A stretch of DNA of 64,000 nt from Gamarada debralockiae. Lineage: Eukaryota > Ascomycota > Leotiomycetes > Helotiales > Hyphodiscaceae. A model generated the notes under the pieces. That model was given only the letters and a program-made list of their open reading frames with translations, was not told where the DNA came from and did no database searches. Made by a program: the position numbers and the translations under genes. Shown here in pieces: positions 10,727 through 21,400 of the stretch (positions are counted from its first letter, which is position 1; the number at the start of each line of letters is the position of its first letter). The stretch covers positions 124,001 through 188,000 of the forward strand of contig NXFV01000280.1 of assembly GCA_002803225.1 (NCBI GenBank), read 5' to 3'.

Positions 10727-13700
10727 ATGAAGTTCTTCCCCCACTTTCAAAGCTCTGTGCTGGCGCTACTAGACACAGCAGCAACGGCTCAGAAGGTCCT
10801 TGACTTGAGTACGGCACAATGGACAGTCTCGAACCCAGTGTACAATATCTCGATTCCGGGTTCAGTACCAAGTCAGGCTCATCTGGATTTGTATCGAGAA
10901 GGAGTGATACCGGATCCATATTTTGGATTGGGAGATTTTGACCTGAGGTGGGTCACTTATGCCAATTGGACGTATGAGGCGCCGTTGACTGGACTGTGAG
11001 TCTCCGCTCTAGTTTATTTGTGATATTTAAGGAAGAACGAGAAGGGGATACTTCGAGGTCATATGGCACGTGATTTCCGCTTCTGCTGGAAGTTAAGCTC
11101 CGAGAGTCCTGGCGGGCTTCCCAGGAAAGTTCAACAGGTGCAGCTTGCAATAGGGAATCTTTTTAGCTCATAGCTTCTCAAAGCTCATTTCCGCACCTCC
11201 TTGGATTAGTGATCCGGGCTGCTGCTAACGAAATCCAGAGATATCTCGAGTGGAATGTCAACATGGCTACTATTCAACGGATTAGACACCTTCGCATCCA
11301 TTGAAGTCTGTGGGGAACATGTAGCTTCCACTAACAACCAATTTCGCCAGTACTACTTCGATGTTTCGAGTATCTTAACCTCTTGCTCGTCAACCCCAAT
11401 GTTGAGCATCAACTTCGGTTCGTCTGTGAACATCAGTGCTAACATCGCAAATGAACCCGGTCAGGAAACTTGGCCGTATGGCGTTCAAGGGCTGTTCGAG
11501 TTTCCCAATCGCTGGTTCATAAGAAAAGAGCAGAGTGATTTCGGATGGGACTGGGGACCCGCTTTTGCTCCAGCCGGAATCTGGCAGCCAGCATATGTCA
11601 TTCAACTACCTGAATCAGGAATTTATATTCGGAATACGCTTCTGGATATCCACAGGGAAGGCCAGCTGAATAACCTTCCTCCAGATCAGAGCGCACCATG
11701 GATTGTGAATGCCAGTCTCGACGTTCTTGGGACGATTCCGAGCAGTGCCACACTCAACATTGAGATTATGGACATCAATAACTCAACTGTGGCTAGCGGA
11801 TCATTGGAGAACATCACAGCCGCCGACTCAACAATTACCGGAAGTATCGCAGTCGACGGCGAGGCTTGTCAACTCTGGTGGCCAAGCGGACTTGGGCCTC
11901 AGAATCTCTACTATTTCAAGATCAGTGTGGTCAACGAAGGGAGCACTCTGGCTTCAATAACGAAACGAAGTGGTTTCAGAACCATAGTTCTCAACATGAC
12001 TCCTATTTCGGAAGCACAGCTTGCGCAAGGAATAGCACCTGGAAATAACTGGCATTTCGAGATCAACGGCAACGAGTTCTATGCCAAAGGCTCGTATGTG
12101 TCCCTATTTCTTGGAGCACGGTTACCTACTCCAGATGTCTCGCGAGTTTCTATTCTGACTTGTCTTGGGAGTAGACGACTCGTGAGACATTGTCACAATT
12201 CCAAATCCTATCTTGTTAGACAATATTGACTCCGAGATTTTGCAGGAATTTCATCCCACCGGATGCTTTTTGGCCACGAGTGACTCTAGGGAAGATGGAG
12301 CAATTGTTCCAGTCCGTGGTTGATGGAAACCAGAACATGCTGCGAGTTTGGGCCAGTGGAGCCTACACTCCTGACTTCATCTACGATATTGCGGACGAAA
12401 TGGGAGTCCTTCTGTGGAGTGAGTTTGAATTTGGAGATGCTCTGTATCCAATCGGTCAAGAATTCTTGGACAACGTCCGAGAAGAGGCCGATTACAATGT
12501 TCGAAGAGTAAACCATCATCCTTCCTTGGCGCTCTGGGCTGGAGGCAACGAGTTGGAAAACCTAGAGCTTCCTACCGCAGAGGAAGCAGATCCGAACAAC
12601 ACTCGATGGACGAACGAATATGAGCAGCTATTCCTTGACGTTCTCCTCCCTGCCGTATATGGAAACTCAAAGTCAATCTCATACATACCGAGCAGTACGA
12701 CCAACGGCTACCTCGAGCTCAACTTCTCTCTACCAATCCCGATGATAGAGAGATATAACAACAAGACACCAGGGTCAATTTACGGAGACACGGACCACTA
12801 CGATTACGATTCGAGTGTCGCCTTCAATCTTTCTAGCTACCCAGTCGGTCGATTTGCCAACGAATTCGGTTTTCACTCGATGCCAAGCCTGCAAACATGG
12901 CAGCAAGCTTTGTCTCCTGAGGATCTCTACTTCAACAGTTCAGTCATTCAGCTACGGAACCATCATTATCCAGCCGGTGGACCGTTTACCGACAATTTTG
13001 CCAACTCGTCGAAAGGCATGGGCGAAATGACGATCGCCGCCGAAATCTACTATCCAACGCCATATCACAGCGACCCCGTTGCCAACTTCTCTGCATGGTG
13101 TCACACGACGCAGATCTTCCAGGCGGAGTTTTACCGCAGTCAAATTACCTACTATCGACGTGGCTCTGGTCTATCAGAGCGCCAACTTGGCTCTCTCTAC
13201 TGGCAGCTTGAGGATATTTGGCAAGCACCCACGTGGGCTGGAATTGAATACGACGGTCGATGGAAAGTCCTACATTACGTCGCCAAGGACATCTACCAGC
13301 CAGTCATCATCGCAAGTTACTGGAACTACACGACTGGCGACCTGACATCATACGTGACGTCGGACCTCTGGACTCCAGCTTCCGGATCCGCAACCTTCAC
13401 CTGGTACAGCTACAATGGCAGTATACTCTGTCCTCCGTCAACAGTACCCTTCAATGTTGGTGCTTTGAACACTACGCAAGTCTTTGCAAGCAATACGTCG
13501 ACTCTTCCCTTCAACTTGAAGGATGCCGTACTGAAAATGAATATCACAGCCACGGGTTCCCTTCCGAATACTGACGACACCAAGGTCTTCAAGCACGAAT
13601 ACTACTTCCACGACATCCATCTCGGTGAAGCCTCGCTCGTCGATCCTGGACTAACGCTTTCTTATTCAAAGGAAACTGGTAATTTCACAGTGGAGGCCAC

Positions 13701-13893
13701 GAAGGGAGTGGCCGCTTGGGTATGGCTTGATATTCCAGCTGGAACGCTGGGGAACTTTGAGGAGAATGGATTCTGGTTGGTGCCGAGTGATGGACCGAGG
13801 GAGATTGGTGTCACGCTGAAGAACGATACTAGTGGCGGGAAGTGGGTGGATGGAGTTACGGTGGGAAGCTTGTGGGATAATACCCTTCCATGA
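10727..13893 (+). CDS. mndA: Secreted beta-mannosidase (GH2, MndA type)
   Basis: Exo-acting glycoside hydrolase releasing mannose from the non-reducing ends of manno-oligosaccharides, secreted in mannan breakdown. Exons are 10727-10995, 11239-12093 and 12246-13893 (923 aa). The start at MKFFPHFQSSVLALLDTA gives a weak signal peptide; an upstream in-frame extension to 10613 lacks an ATG. The order matches GH2: galactose-binding-like N-domain (DSTW-like STWLLFNGLDTFA, RKEQSDFGWDWGPAFAPAG), Ig-like domain, then the TIM barrel. The acid/base Glu is in LALWAGGNELE and the nucleophile Glu in VGRFANEFGFHSMPS. NRT/NYT/NSS sequons are frequent. Intron 1 is 243 nt; intron 2 is 152 nt and is an introner-like element that splits FYAKGS|NFIPPDAFWPR. 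Both are far longer than typical introns here. Confidence 0.93.
10996..11238 (+). other. Unusually long (243 nt) intron 1 of beta-mannosidase
   Basis: Donor GTGAGTCT, branch TGCTGCTAACG, acceptor ATCCAG. It contains a TCCTGG/CCAGGA stem. I found no second copy in the window, so it may be an unrelated long intron or a diverged introner. Confidence 0.55.
12094..12245 (+). repeat. Introner-like intron in beta-mannosidase, copy of the 310-465 intron
   Basis: 152 nt, donor GTATGTGT, branch ATATTGACTC, acceptor TTGCAG. The whole intron aligns with the NAD-synthetase intron at 310-465 (my rough reading is near 75-80% identity, not computed). The stem TGTCTCGCGAGT / ACTCGTGAGACA is kept, with a changed base at one pairing position. 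The exons on either side are unrelated. Confidence 0.88.
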
Positions 13894-14666
13894 AGAGGCG
13901 TGTAACCACAGTTCAATTCGTGTCTAACACCCGCATTTTCTCTTTGCCAGAGAATTCTCCGCAAGATCACATCATGGCAAAGCGAAGCTTTCTGAAAAAT
14001 TATAAAGGCATGCAATTCTCAGCTTCAGAGAATTCTGTAGCACAGCTGATATCATCAATACCAAAACGCATGGAAGAGGGAAAGTCTCTATTGTCCAGAA
14101 TCTATCGAACGTCATCTTGATATCGAGATTTTTGGGTGTCGGCAGCAGGCAGATGCATGCCCTGAACGTCCCGCTACCTTCCCTTAGGATCGCTAACACC
14201 AACGAGGCAGAAAGCGTCATAGTTAAATGGCAAGCGACAAAGATATAATCGTTGCTGACGAAATTTTTGGATGTGGGTTTGGTTGCGAAGGCTGTGAGGC
14301 AGTTTCCCTGACCCTTTTAAAAAGGCTCCCTAGAATGGAAATCAAGCAGAAAGTGAATAGCACCTGTCTCTCGAGATTGAAAGCACCGATGAGTTTGTAG
14401 TACTTGGGTTGTGAAGGAGGATAAAATCTATTGAATAACATGAAGAAGCTTTTATACAGGAGGTGGGGTTTGAGAAGATGGATGCGTGCAGGAGGAGCTG
14501 CCCCGTAGGATGCAGGACTTGATTCGTTCACTTCAACCGAGTGATTCAAAATTTCCAAATTCCACCGACTGTCTAGAGATTATATCATCCAGAATTAAAA
14601 TTTTCACTGAAAATCAGCAATTCAAATTCAGAAATACCATCAATCTCAACCATCCATGATCCTTCG
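13894..14666. other. Intergenic stretch, no supported gene
   Basis: The region lies between the convergent beta-mannosidase and hydrolase 3' ends. ORFs on both strands have no motifs. CAGAGAATTCT occurs twice, at 13949 and 14026. Confidence 0.5.
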
Positions 14667-15477
14667 TCACCAGTTCAACCCCTCAATAACCTCCACGACC
14701 ATCTCCGGCATGCTCAAGAACGGACTATGTCCACTCTTACACCGTTCAGTCTGGATTTCCGCTCCCGCATTCTTCACAAACTCTTCTTGCACAAAAATCG
14801 GCAACGCCTGATCATTCTCACACAGTAAATAAGAAGTGGAAACGTATCGATAGCCTTCGTTGGTGAGAGCGGTCGTTTGGGCGACTGCTGGATGTGGTTT
14901 GAGGAGTGATGTCCAGTGCTCTTGGTCTGAGAGAGATAGGTCGTTGTAGAAACGGTGCTGGGGATCGAGCATGTTGCAAGTTCCGTCCGCCTGGGGTGTT
15001 AGCTCGTGATTTGTAGGACCCGGGTTTGGGAGGGGGAGGTAGGAGGAGCGAAGGTACCTCGACGGGAATGAAAGGTGGTAGTTCGCCTCCCAATGGAGTA
15101 GCCAGACTTTCTCCCTTATGCAGCAAGAACGCACACATGTACAACAACTTCACTACTCCTCCTTTCAAGCCCTTCTTCTCGCGGTAGGTCTTGCTCATCT
15201 CCTCGATGACGGCTTCTGTCCCCACCATCCCGCCGTAGGAGTGCATGACCACCATCACATTCCTTTCTTCTTTGTCAATGAGTTTGGAAAGCACAGACTT
15301 GATGAATGCAGCGTCATCTTGAAGGGTTGTGGTTGCTGGCTGAGCATTGTAGCTTGGCTGGACAGGACAGAGAACTTCGTAAGAATGGGATTTAAGGAGG
15401 GAGATCTGTTTGGCGAAGTGATCAGGGTGATGCCAGGCTCCGTGGAGGATGAGGACTGTTGGTTTGGTGCTTGCCAT
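14667..15477 (-). CDS. Alpha/beta hydrolase (AB hydrolase 6 / esterase-like)
   Basis: Small serine hydrolase of the alpha/beta fold; substrate unknown. Exons are 15477-15058 and 14990-14667 with a 67-nt intron, product 247 aa. The N-terminus PTVLILHGAWHHPDHF carries the oxyanion-hole HG motif. The nucleophile elbow is VMHSYGGMVG (Ser in H-S-Y-G-G). The acid is probably in LCENDQALP and the catalytic His in KSGHSPFLSMPEMV, followed by a short C-terminal helix. There is no signal peptide, so it is probably cytosolic. The pattern is that of fungal hydrolases related to plant methylesterase-like proteins. The upstream gap (15478-16163) holds a MITE copy. Confidence 0.85.
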
Positions 15478-15858
15478 TATACTTGTACAAAAGAAGTGAC
15501 TTGTAATTTCTCAAGAATTTCCAACCGTCTTGACCTGGTATGAATGAGGACAAATGAGAGGAAGTTGAGTTCTTCGAAACTTTTAGGAAGTGAAGTAAGA
15601 AGCTTTTTATATTCCTGAGTGCCTGCCGCAAAGAAGCTGAAAGTCGGTGGGGGGTAGAAATAGTGCTTACTCCTATTTGAATACCATCGGGCTTCTAATT
15701 GGCCAGCCCTGGCAGACGAAGGATGACTTCTAGCTCTAGGAACGCCTCATCTCTCAACACGTCGCTGCCCAACTAAGGTGCAGCGAGAGCGAGAGCGGAG
15801 CTTCCGTAACCTCACTTGAAAATCCCAAAGTATCAAATCAGTCTGGTTCCTCAAGCTG
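15478..15858. other. Upstream region of the hydrolase gene
   Basis: No gene seen. It presumably contains the promoter of the minus-strand hydrolase and borders the MITE copy that begins at 15859. Confidence 0.45.
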
Positions 15859-16061
15859 CCGCATTAAATGGAATGTAAGATATTAATCGCTCTGGCGTTT
15901 TCAGTGATTAAGAATAGGCTAGAGCTAAGGCGCCCAACGACGTTCTGGATTTCAATTGCTTTATCTTGAATGAACCACTTAGGTATTGTTCAAGATTTCC
16001 TTCGGAATTGGATTGCTGAACCGAGGTGAAGGATTGATATCTCATATCCTAATTAATACGG
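15859..16061 (+). mobile_element. MITE copy, family with CCGYATTAATT terminal inverted repeats
   Basis: About 203 bp. The left end CCGCATTAAATGGAATGTAA and right end pair as ~30-bp imperfect terminal inverted repeats: the right end in reverse complement starts CCGTATTAATTAGGATATGA. The inner blocks GATATTAATCGCTCT and GGATTGATATC match the copy at 55741-55953. The flanks are TG and CA rather than TA, so the target duplication is degenerate or the boundary is off by a base or two. It has no coding capacity. Confidence 0.7.
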
Positions 16062-16163
16062 CACTAATAATTGATGCGATTGAGGCGCAAACTTTGCTAC
16101 TAGACTTTTGATTAAGAACTGAGGCGAGTAAAATTTTGAAATACACCTGACATCACCTCCACT

Positions 16164-17810
16164 TCAGATCGTATCGACAATCTTACTCTTGTCGATATAG
16201 AATCTCTTGATGACTTCCTCAATCGCCTCTTCCATATTAATCTTCTCCACTTGCTGCTGGATGCCCTTTCTTCTCTCAACCAATTCCTTCGCAACATCTT
16301 TCCAGGTCAGAGTATCCCTCTTTTCCCCATCCCAGAACTCCCTTCCAGCTTTCACATCGATATTTTCCAGCATCCAATATCTCTTTCTAATCACACCATC
16401 TGCAATCACCATCTCGATATCCGCTGGACTGCTGTGCAAAACAATTGCAGCAACAGGATCGTGCTGACCAGCGCACACCATGCTCGAACTCAACGAATCG
16501 AAGACGACGACATCAGCAAACTTCCCAACAGCAAGGCTACCAATCTTGTCTTCCATACCGACAGCCCTCGCTCCATGGATCGTCCCCAAATTGAAAGCTT
16601 CTTCAACAGTCTTGTATACGTTCTTCGGGATTAAACCTTTACTCAAAAATTTCTCATTGTGAAAACCGCGAGCGGATTGAAGCAGAAGCCGCATCTCAGA
16701 GACAATGGAAGCACTGTTATTAGAGCTACAATCCACGCCCAACGAGCATTGAGACTGCACATCGATATCGGCTCGGAACGCCATCGGCTCTCCGAGAGCC
16801 ATTTGGAGTTCGGTGGAAGGGGTTGTAGAGACATGGCAATTGTGCTTGTGAAACAAAGCTGCATCCGCAGATGTAGCGTCAGAAGCATGGGAAAAAATGA
16901 CTGAGGAGTCCAGAACTCCATACTCGTTCAACATTTCGGGAATAGAGTGGAAGCCTGAAATACAGTGTTATTAAAATCGACTGGGATCATGGATGGAAAC
17001 ATACCTTGGATTGCATTCCGGCCGTAATGGGTAGTCCAGGTCTTGATGTCCAAAGATTTGACTTTCTCGAAAAGTGATACGATGATATCCTTTGGTAGGA
17101 AGAAACCGTCGAATGCGAAGCCCAGCGACACTCTTCCGTTGCCGAAGGGAGCTTTGGCGGCGAGTGACTCGAGTGTGCTCATTACCCAATCGGGAAGCAT
17201 GTTGCTTGTAATTGTGAATGGCTTCCATGATTCGATTGTTGGTGTGGGACAGTAGCAAAACACGGATCTGATGCCTGATGATACTGTTGCTGCAATTCCT
17301 GCGTTTGCTAAAGGATTGTGAGTCAGGTCTTATATCTTAGGTGAACATTTTCTCTGCTTACTGTGTTCGGGGGAGTAGTTAAGGTGGGCGTGATCGACCA
17401 CTGTGGTTGTGCCAACATCAAGACATTCGAGACAGCCACCCAGTTGGCCCCAGTACATATCTGCAGGACTGTGAAGTGAAGAAGTGAAGTTGCCTCAAAA
17501 TGTAAGCTTTCGGGCTTTATAAGCGACAGCCTTTCATACCTGATGGGAAGTAATCTAGCAACAACTCATTCGCATGACGTCCTTTAAGCAGAGTCTGCCA
17601 AACGTGATGATGTGTGTCTATGAAGCCCGGGCTCAGAATCTTGTCTGTGCAGTCGATAACTTCACAGCCAGAAGGAGGCTGAATGCCCTCTTCGATCTTG
17701 GTGATGATGTTACCTTCGATCAAGAGGTCAGCTTTGATGGGCAGGACGTGATCATTTGCACCATGCGTAAGGACGGTACCGCCTCGTAGGAGCATTGACT
17801 TTGTTGCCAT
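16164..17810 (-). CDS. Amidohydrolase family protein (ATZ/TRZ-like deaminase or chlorohydrolase type)
   Basis: Metal-dependent hydrolase of the amidohydrolase superfamily, probably acting on C-N bonds of a cyclic or aromatic amine; substrate unknown. Exons are 17810-17540, 17460-17362, 17307-17005 and 16954-16164, giving 487 aa with matching phases. Landmarks are SPGFIDTHHHVWQTLLKGR (HxH metal ligands), a His in TTTVVDHAHLNYSPEH, a His in IFSHASD with AALFHKHNCHVSTTPSTE after it, and the metal Asp in SLGVDCSSNN. GTIHGARAVGMEDKIGSLAVGK then VVFD is the typical C-terminal block. A charged helical tail follows (WKDVAKELVERRKGIQQQ). The introns are short (50-79 nt). The 3' end is 100 bp from a MITE. 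Confidence 0.88.
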
Positions 17811-18678
17811 TTCGAGATCTCTAGGATGCTAATGCAGTTCTCCAGATATGCCTAAGCAATGAGATTGAAGCCTGTCTGATGAAAAAGTCAATTGTCAAAT
17901 TTGCGGACTTTTCGGATTTAAGAACGCGAGGAAGCCGAGGTGCGTCTGAGCTTCGCGTAAAATATCCTTGAATCCCTAGAAAAGAGGAGCCAATATTGCA
18001 TAGAACGCAGATGGCAAGAAGTGATTGATGAATTGATGGGATTTACAGATGAAAGATTATGAATCTGGTGAGCGAGCACTTCGGCACCTTACGAGTTAGG
18101 ATGCCCTTTTTGCAACCAGGCATCTGGCCATGATGCGGCGTCTCTTGGCGCAGACAACGCATAAAATTCAGAGGCGGAGATAAAAGTCACTCGGTACTTT
18201 TGAATGGGAACATAGGCATTTGAGAGAGGAGTCAGGATTGGTTGTGGCATCGAGTTGACGTTAAAGGAGCGGCGAGAAACAGTTGCGAAGAGCCTGAACG
18301 CTTTGTCCATATGAACTTCGTTGGAACGTTTTGATAGTGCGGCCTTGGAGATAATCAGACTCACCCCGAAATCAGTAACCCAGTACTGAGCCAAGTATAT
18401 CAAATCTTTCAAAGTCGATGAGCTTTGAGATAGATGGAAGAGGACATCGTGGAGTGGAGTGAAGCTAGAAAGAAATCTCCGAGCATCAAATACCTCAGGT
18501 TTCACGAGCAAGCCGCTTGGACCAAAATGCCACCAAATCCCAGACGTCACTCCAGCAAACAACCTTCTCAGCCGTCCCCTGTCACCTTTCCAATCCTCCA
18601 ATATATCCGTAACCATCTTCACCATGCTTTGTGTTCGTATCTCACCATGTCTCCCTATCATCTCCAAACTACTCGAAG
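17811..18678. other. Intergenic region between divergent genes
   Basis: 0.87 kb separating the amidohydrolase (minus) and the MBL-like gene (plus). An ORF of 216 codons on the minus strand (18739-18089) overlaps the start of the MBL-like gene. It has no recognisable motif and I treat it as chance, although its length is notable. Confidence 0.45.
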
Positions 18679-19803
18679 ATGTCGGACGACGACGAGCCGT
18701 CCCGACAGCTCCAATCGACCCTTCGAAATTCCATAACACGAGCTTTATCTACTCGCCGACCTCTCCTTACACATCTAAATGCAGATACGACTTGGCTGCT
18801 CTCGATTCCCTATCCGCCGTCTTCAGCGAGTCCGAAGGGTAGATTATACTGGCATGGATTGGTAGATCCGTGGTTGCGAGGCGGGCAAAGCGATGTTGCG
18901 CCGTTCTTTAGCCAGCAATGGCATAAAGAACCTTCAATTGTGCAGACGATTGAGGAGGTGGACGATGTCATAAGACGAATCGAGGATGTGGCGCGCGGAG
19001 AGTCCAAGGATGAGGCTGATGCCGAGGAGGATATAGATGAGGCTGAGGAGGGTAGAAATGTCGTTGATACTGGCTTGGAAGACTTTAATATGGACGATAC
19101 GAGCGCGAACGCAAAAGAAGGAAATTGGATCGATGCAGTTATTGTTTGCCACGAGTTCACAGACCATATGCACAAAGAGACACTATTAGAGATCAACAAG
19201 AGAGTTCCAGTATTCGCAGCACCGACAGCAGCATCTAGGATACGAGCATGGAAGCACTTCGACTTCGTGGCCGAGATCCCAAGGTTCACAGGCAACTGGG
19301 GACAGAGCTCCAGAGATCCGCTTCCAGAGTGGCTGGGCGTATCTAGAGTTGCATATGCGGGGGCAGACTTGCTATACTACCACCAAGCAATCATGGTTGC
19401 GTTCGGCGAGCAGGAGGCAGAGGCTATGATATACACTCCTCATGGCATTTCTCCGACAGACTTGGAGCCCGTGGCGAAGGCAGATCCTAAGATTACGACT
19501 CTTGCCTTGTTGCATGGTCTGCACGATATCAAATTGGGAGCACAGTTGAATATGGGAGCGCATAATGGTTTGAAGGCCCAGAGGCTGTTGGGTGCGAAAT
19601 ACTGGATTGGGACCCATGACGAAATCAAGAAAGGCGGGGGCCTTGTGAGCTGGTTCTTGGATAGGAAGATAATCACGTTGAAGGAAGCTATCGAGCAGGA
19701 GAAGGAAGAGAATGGGGATGCCTTGAAGGGAACTGGGCTGGAAGCCATGGCTGATGTGCGGTTCGAGGAGCTGCGGAATGGGGAGAGTTTGATTTTGGAA
19801 TGA
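18679..19803 (+). CDS. Metallo-beta-lactamase-fold-like protein
   Basis: Intronless, 374 aa from the ATG at 18679 (an in-frame extension upstream starts only with GTG). It resembles fungal MBL-superfamily proteins: TTWLLSIPYPPSSASPKGR and LYWHGLVDPWLRGGQSDV in the N-terminal part, where substrate-facing strands lie. A low-complexity acidic insert (EADAEEDIDEAEEG) follows, then VIVCHEFTDHMHKETLL, which sits where the HxHxDH metal motif is expected and keeps only H....DH. MIYTPHGISPTDLEP and LLHGLHDIKLG are later His-rich sites. Some metal ligands appear substituted, so activity is uncertain. It is probably cytosolic (no signal peptide). I am fairly sure it is a real gene but less sure of the family. 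Confidence 0.75.
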   Translation: MSDDDEPSRQLQSTLRNSITRALSTRRPLLTHLNADTTWLLSIPYPPSSASPKGRLYWHGLVDPWLRGGQSDVAPFFSQQWHKEPSIVQTIEEVDDVIRRIEDVARGESKDEADAEEDIDEAEEGRNVVDTGLEDFNMDDTSANAKEGNWIDAVIVCHEFTDHMHKETLLEINKRVPVFAAPTAASRIRAWKHFDFVAEIPRFTGNWGQSSRDPLPEWLGVSRVAYAGADLLYYHQAIMVAFGEQEAEAMIYTPHGISPTDLEPVAKADPKITTLALLHGLHDIKLGAQLNMGAHNGLKAQRLLGAKYWIGTHDEIKKGGGLVSWFLDRKIITLKEAIEQEKEENGDALKGTGLEAMADVRFEELRNGESLILE

Positions 19804-19933
19804 CTGCAATATCAGCAAGCTCTGAGCGATAAATGAGTAGATGATACGAAGTGGAACACAGTATCTTAAAGTTCTTGCGCACGGAGAGGACGAAGTTGTT
19901 TTGTTCGTGAATAATGCCTTGTTATCCGTCACA

Positions 19934-20800
19934 TCATCTCATTGCCATCACGGCACCCAAGAACGCTCTCTCTATTTCTCTTCCATTCAGTATACTCCGG
20001 CCACCGTTGTGCTTATAGAAGTTCCTGATTGGGAGTCCCATCAATCGGAGCCAGTTCTCCAGTATTCCACGCGCAGCAAGAGTTTGAGGGATCGAGGAAG
20101 TATCTTCTGGGAACATTACCAAAGCGGCAGCTCTGACTATGGGCCGTTCGATTCCATCGACTTCCCTAATAATCAAACGATAAAGCCACTTGCCTTTCTC
20201 TTTCTCAGCTCCACGGTAACCAGGATCCAAGTGATCTGGGCAACGCTGATATAATCCCTTGAGTCCTATTGCAGCTCCGACATAGGACACAAGGTTGGCA
20301 TGTGAAGAGTTTTCCATAGCAGCAACGAAGTAATGACCTTTTCGTTTCACCTTATATGATTCAGTGTCATGAAGGAGTTCGAGGACGCTCCAAACGTCAA
20401 CATCAAGAGCTTCCTAAACAGCTTTTGGCACATAAGAACAAATGACGCGGGCGACGTCATCGCATATGCTACAGCACTACTGAAGATACCAGAGGCAAAG
20501 GTCGTTCATAGGGAGTTTAGAGGCGCACCCAGCCACCAGGTTGTTGAGAATGTGCACCAGAACTTCATGGAATTTGGTGTACTTGACAGAATATTTGAAG
20601 TCCTTAATCCACGCAACTAGCATCTCCGCCTCTTGATCAGTAGGAAGGATGACAAGTTCGTCCTCATCGATGTCGGCAGTTCCGTCGTCCGGAGTCTCGT
20701 CTGTCCTGGGCTCGCTGATCGTTGGATGTGACATCTCCCGTGGGACCAGCACCGGCTTGTCTTTGGCTGGGGGTGGCGTGACCAACTCCTCCGCTTCCAT
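19934..20800 (-). CDS. Uncharacterised two-exon gene (tentative)
   Basis: I do not recognise it. The first piece (20800-20490) reads MEAEELVTPPPAKDKP, an acidic linker (DDGTADIDEDELVILPTD) and a helical part (EAEMLVAWIKDFKYSV). The second piece (20350-19934, possibly from 20405) reads YKVKRKGHYFVAAMENSS and YRLIIREVDGIERPIVRAAA. A donor GTATCT at 20489 and acceptors at about 20405 or 20351 exist, but the phases do not match, so the splice model is unresolved. A plus-strand ORF at 20369-20620 (MKEFEDAPNVNIKSFLNSFW) overlaps the junction. Both halves have coding-like composition and start near one another, but confidence is low. Confidence 0.4.
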
Positions 20801-21400
20801 GGTCGAAATTTTGTTGATTTCGCAGATTTTGATAGAGGTGATCCACTCGTGGAAAATTATTATTTCGTGGCAAACAGAAGTTCAATTCCTCCCTAACATT
20901 GCAGGAACACCGGGTTTTAGTAAGCTCCCTTGATAAAGCCCAAGTTCCATTTCTCCAAAAGTTACAGAAATATTCTCGTGGTTTCTAGAAGTTGGTTCAA
21001 CCAACGCTTTGTCACCTTGGATGTGCAACCATTCCAGCACATAACTCAAAAGGGGGAAAGGGAAAAGGGAAAACGGCAAACAGGTTGTGATAAAAGCTCT
21101 TAAAGGAATTGACATGGCGAAGAGTGACTGCTCAAGGAGAGCGAAGAGAATTAGCAAGGTGTATGCTAAAGAATAATTAAGATTTGCTCGACTTGGAATA
21201 TGTTTAACAAGTAAAGCATGATTTATAAACTTTGTCACTTAAGTATAAACGATGTGAAATAGTTCTCCCAAGATCGACTTTCGAGGCACCGGTTTAGGAA
21301 GGTCCTAGGAGGATCTAGTATCTAGATTTGGAGGCTTGGCATTTCCTCGCCTTTCCAGTGCATCTTTCTTTGAGACGGTCTCACCAACTTCCTAGAACTT
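20801..21400. other. Intergenic AT-rich stretch
   Basis: No gene supported. It leads into the compositionally distinct segment that starts at about 21400. Confidence 0.45.

Noticed and set aside
18089..18739. 216-codon minus ORF upstream of the MBL-like gene
   Set aside because: No motifs, overlaps the start of a better-supported gene.
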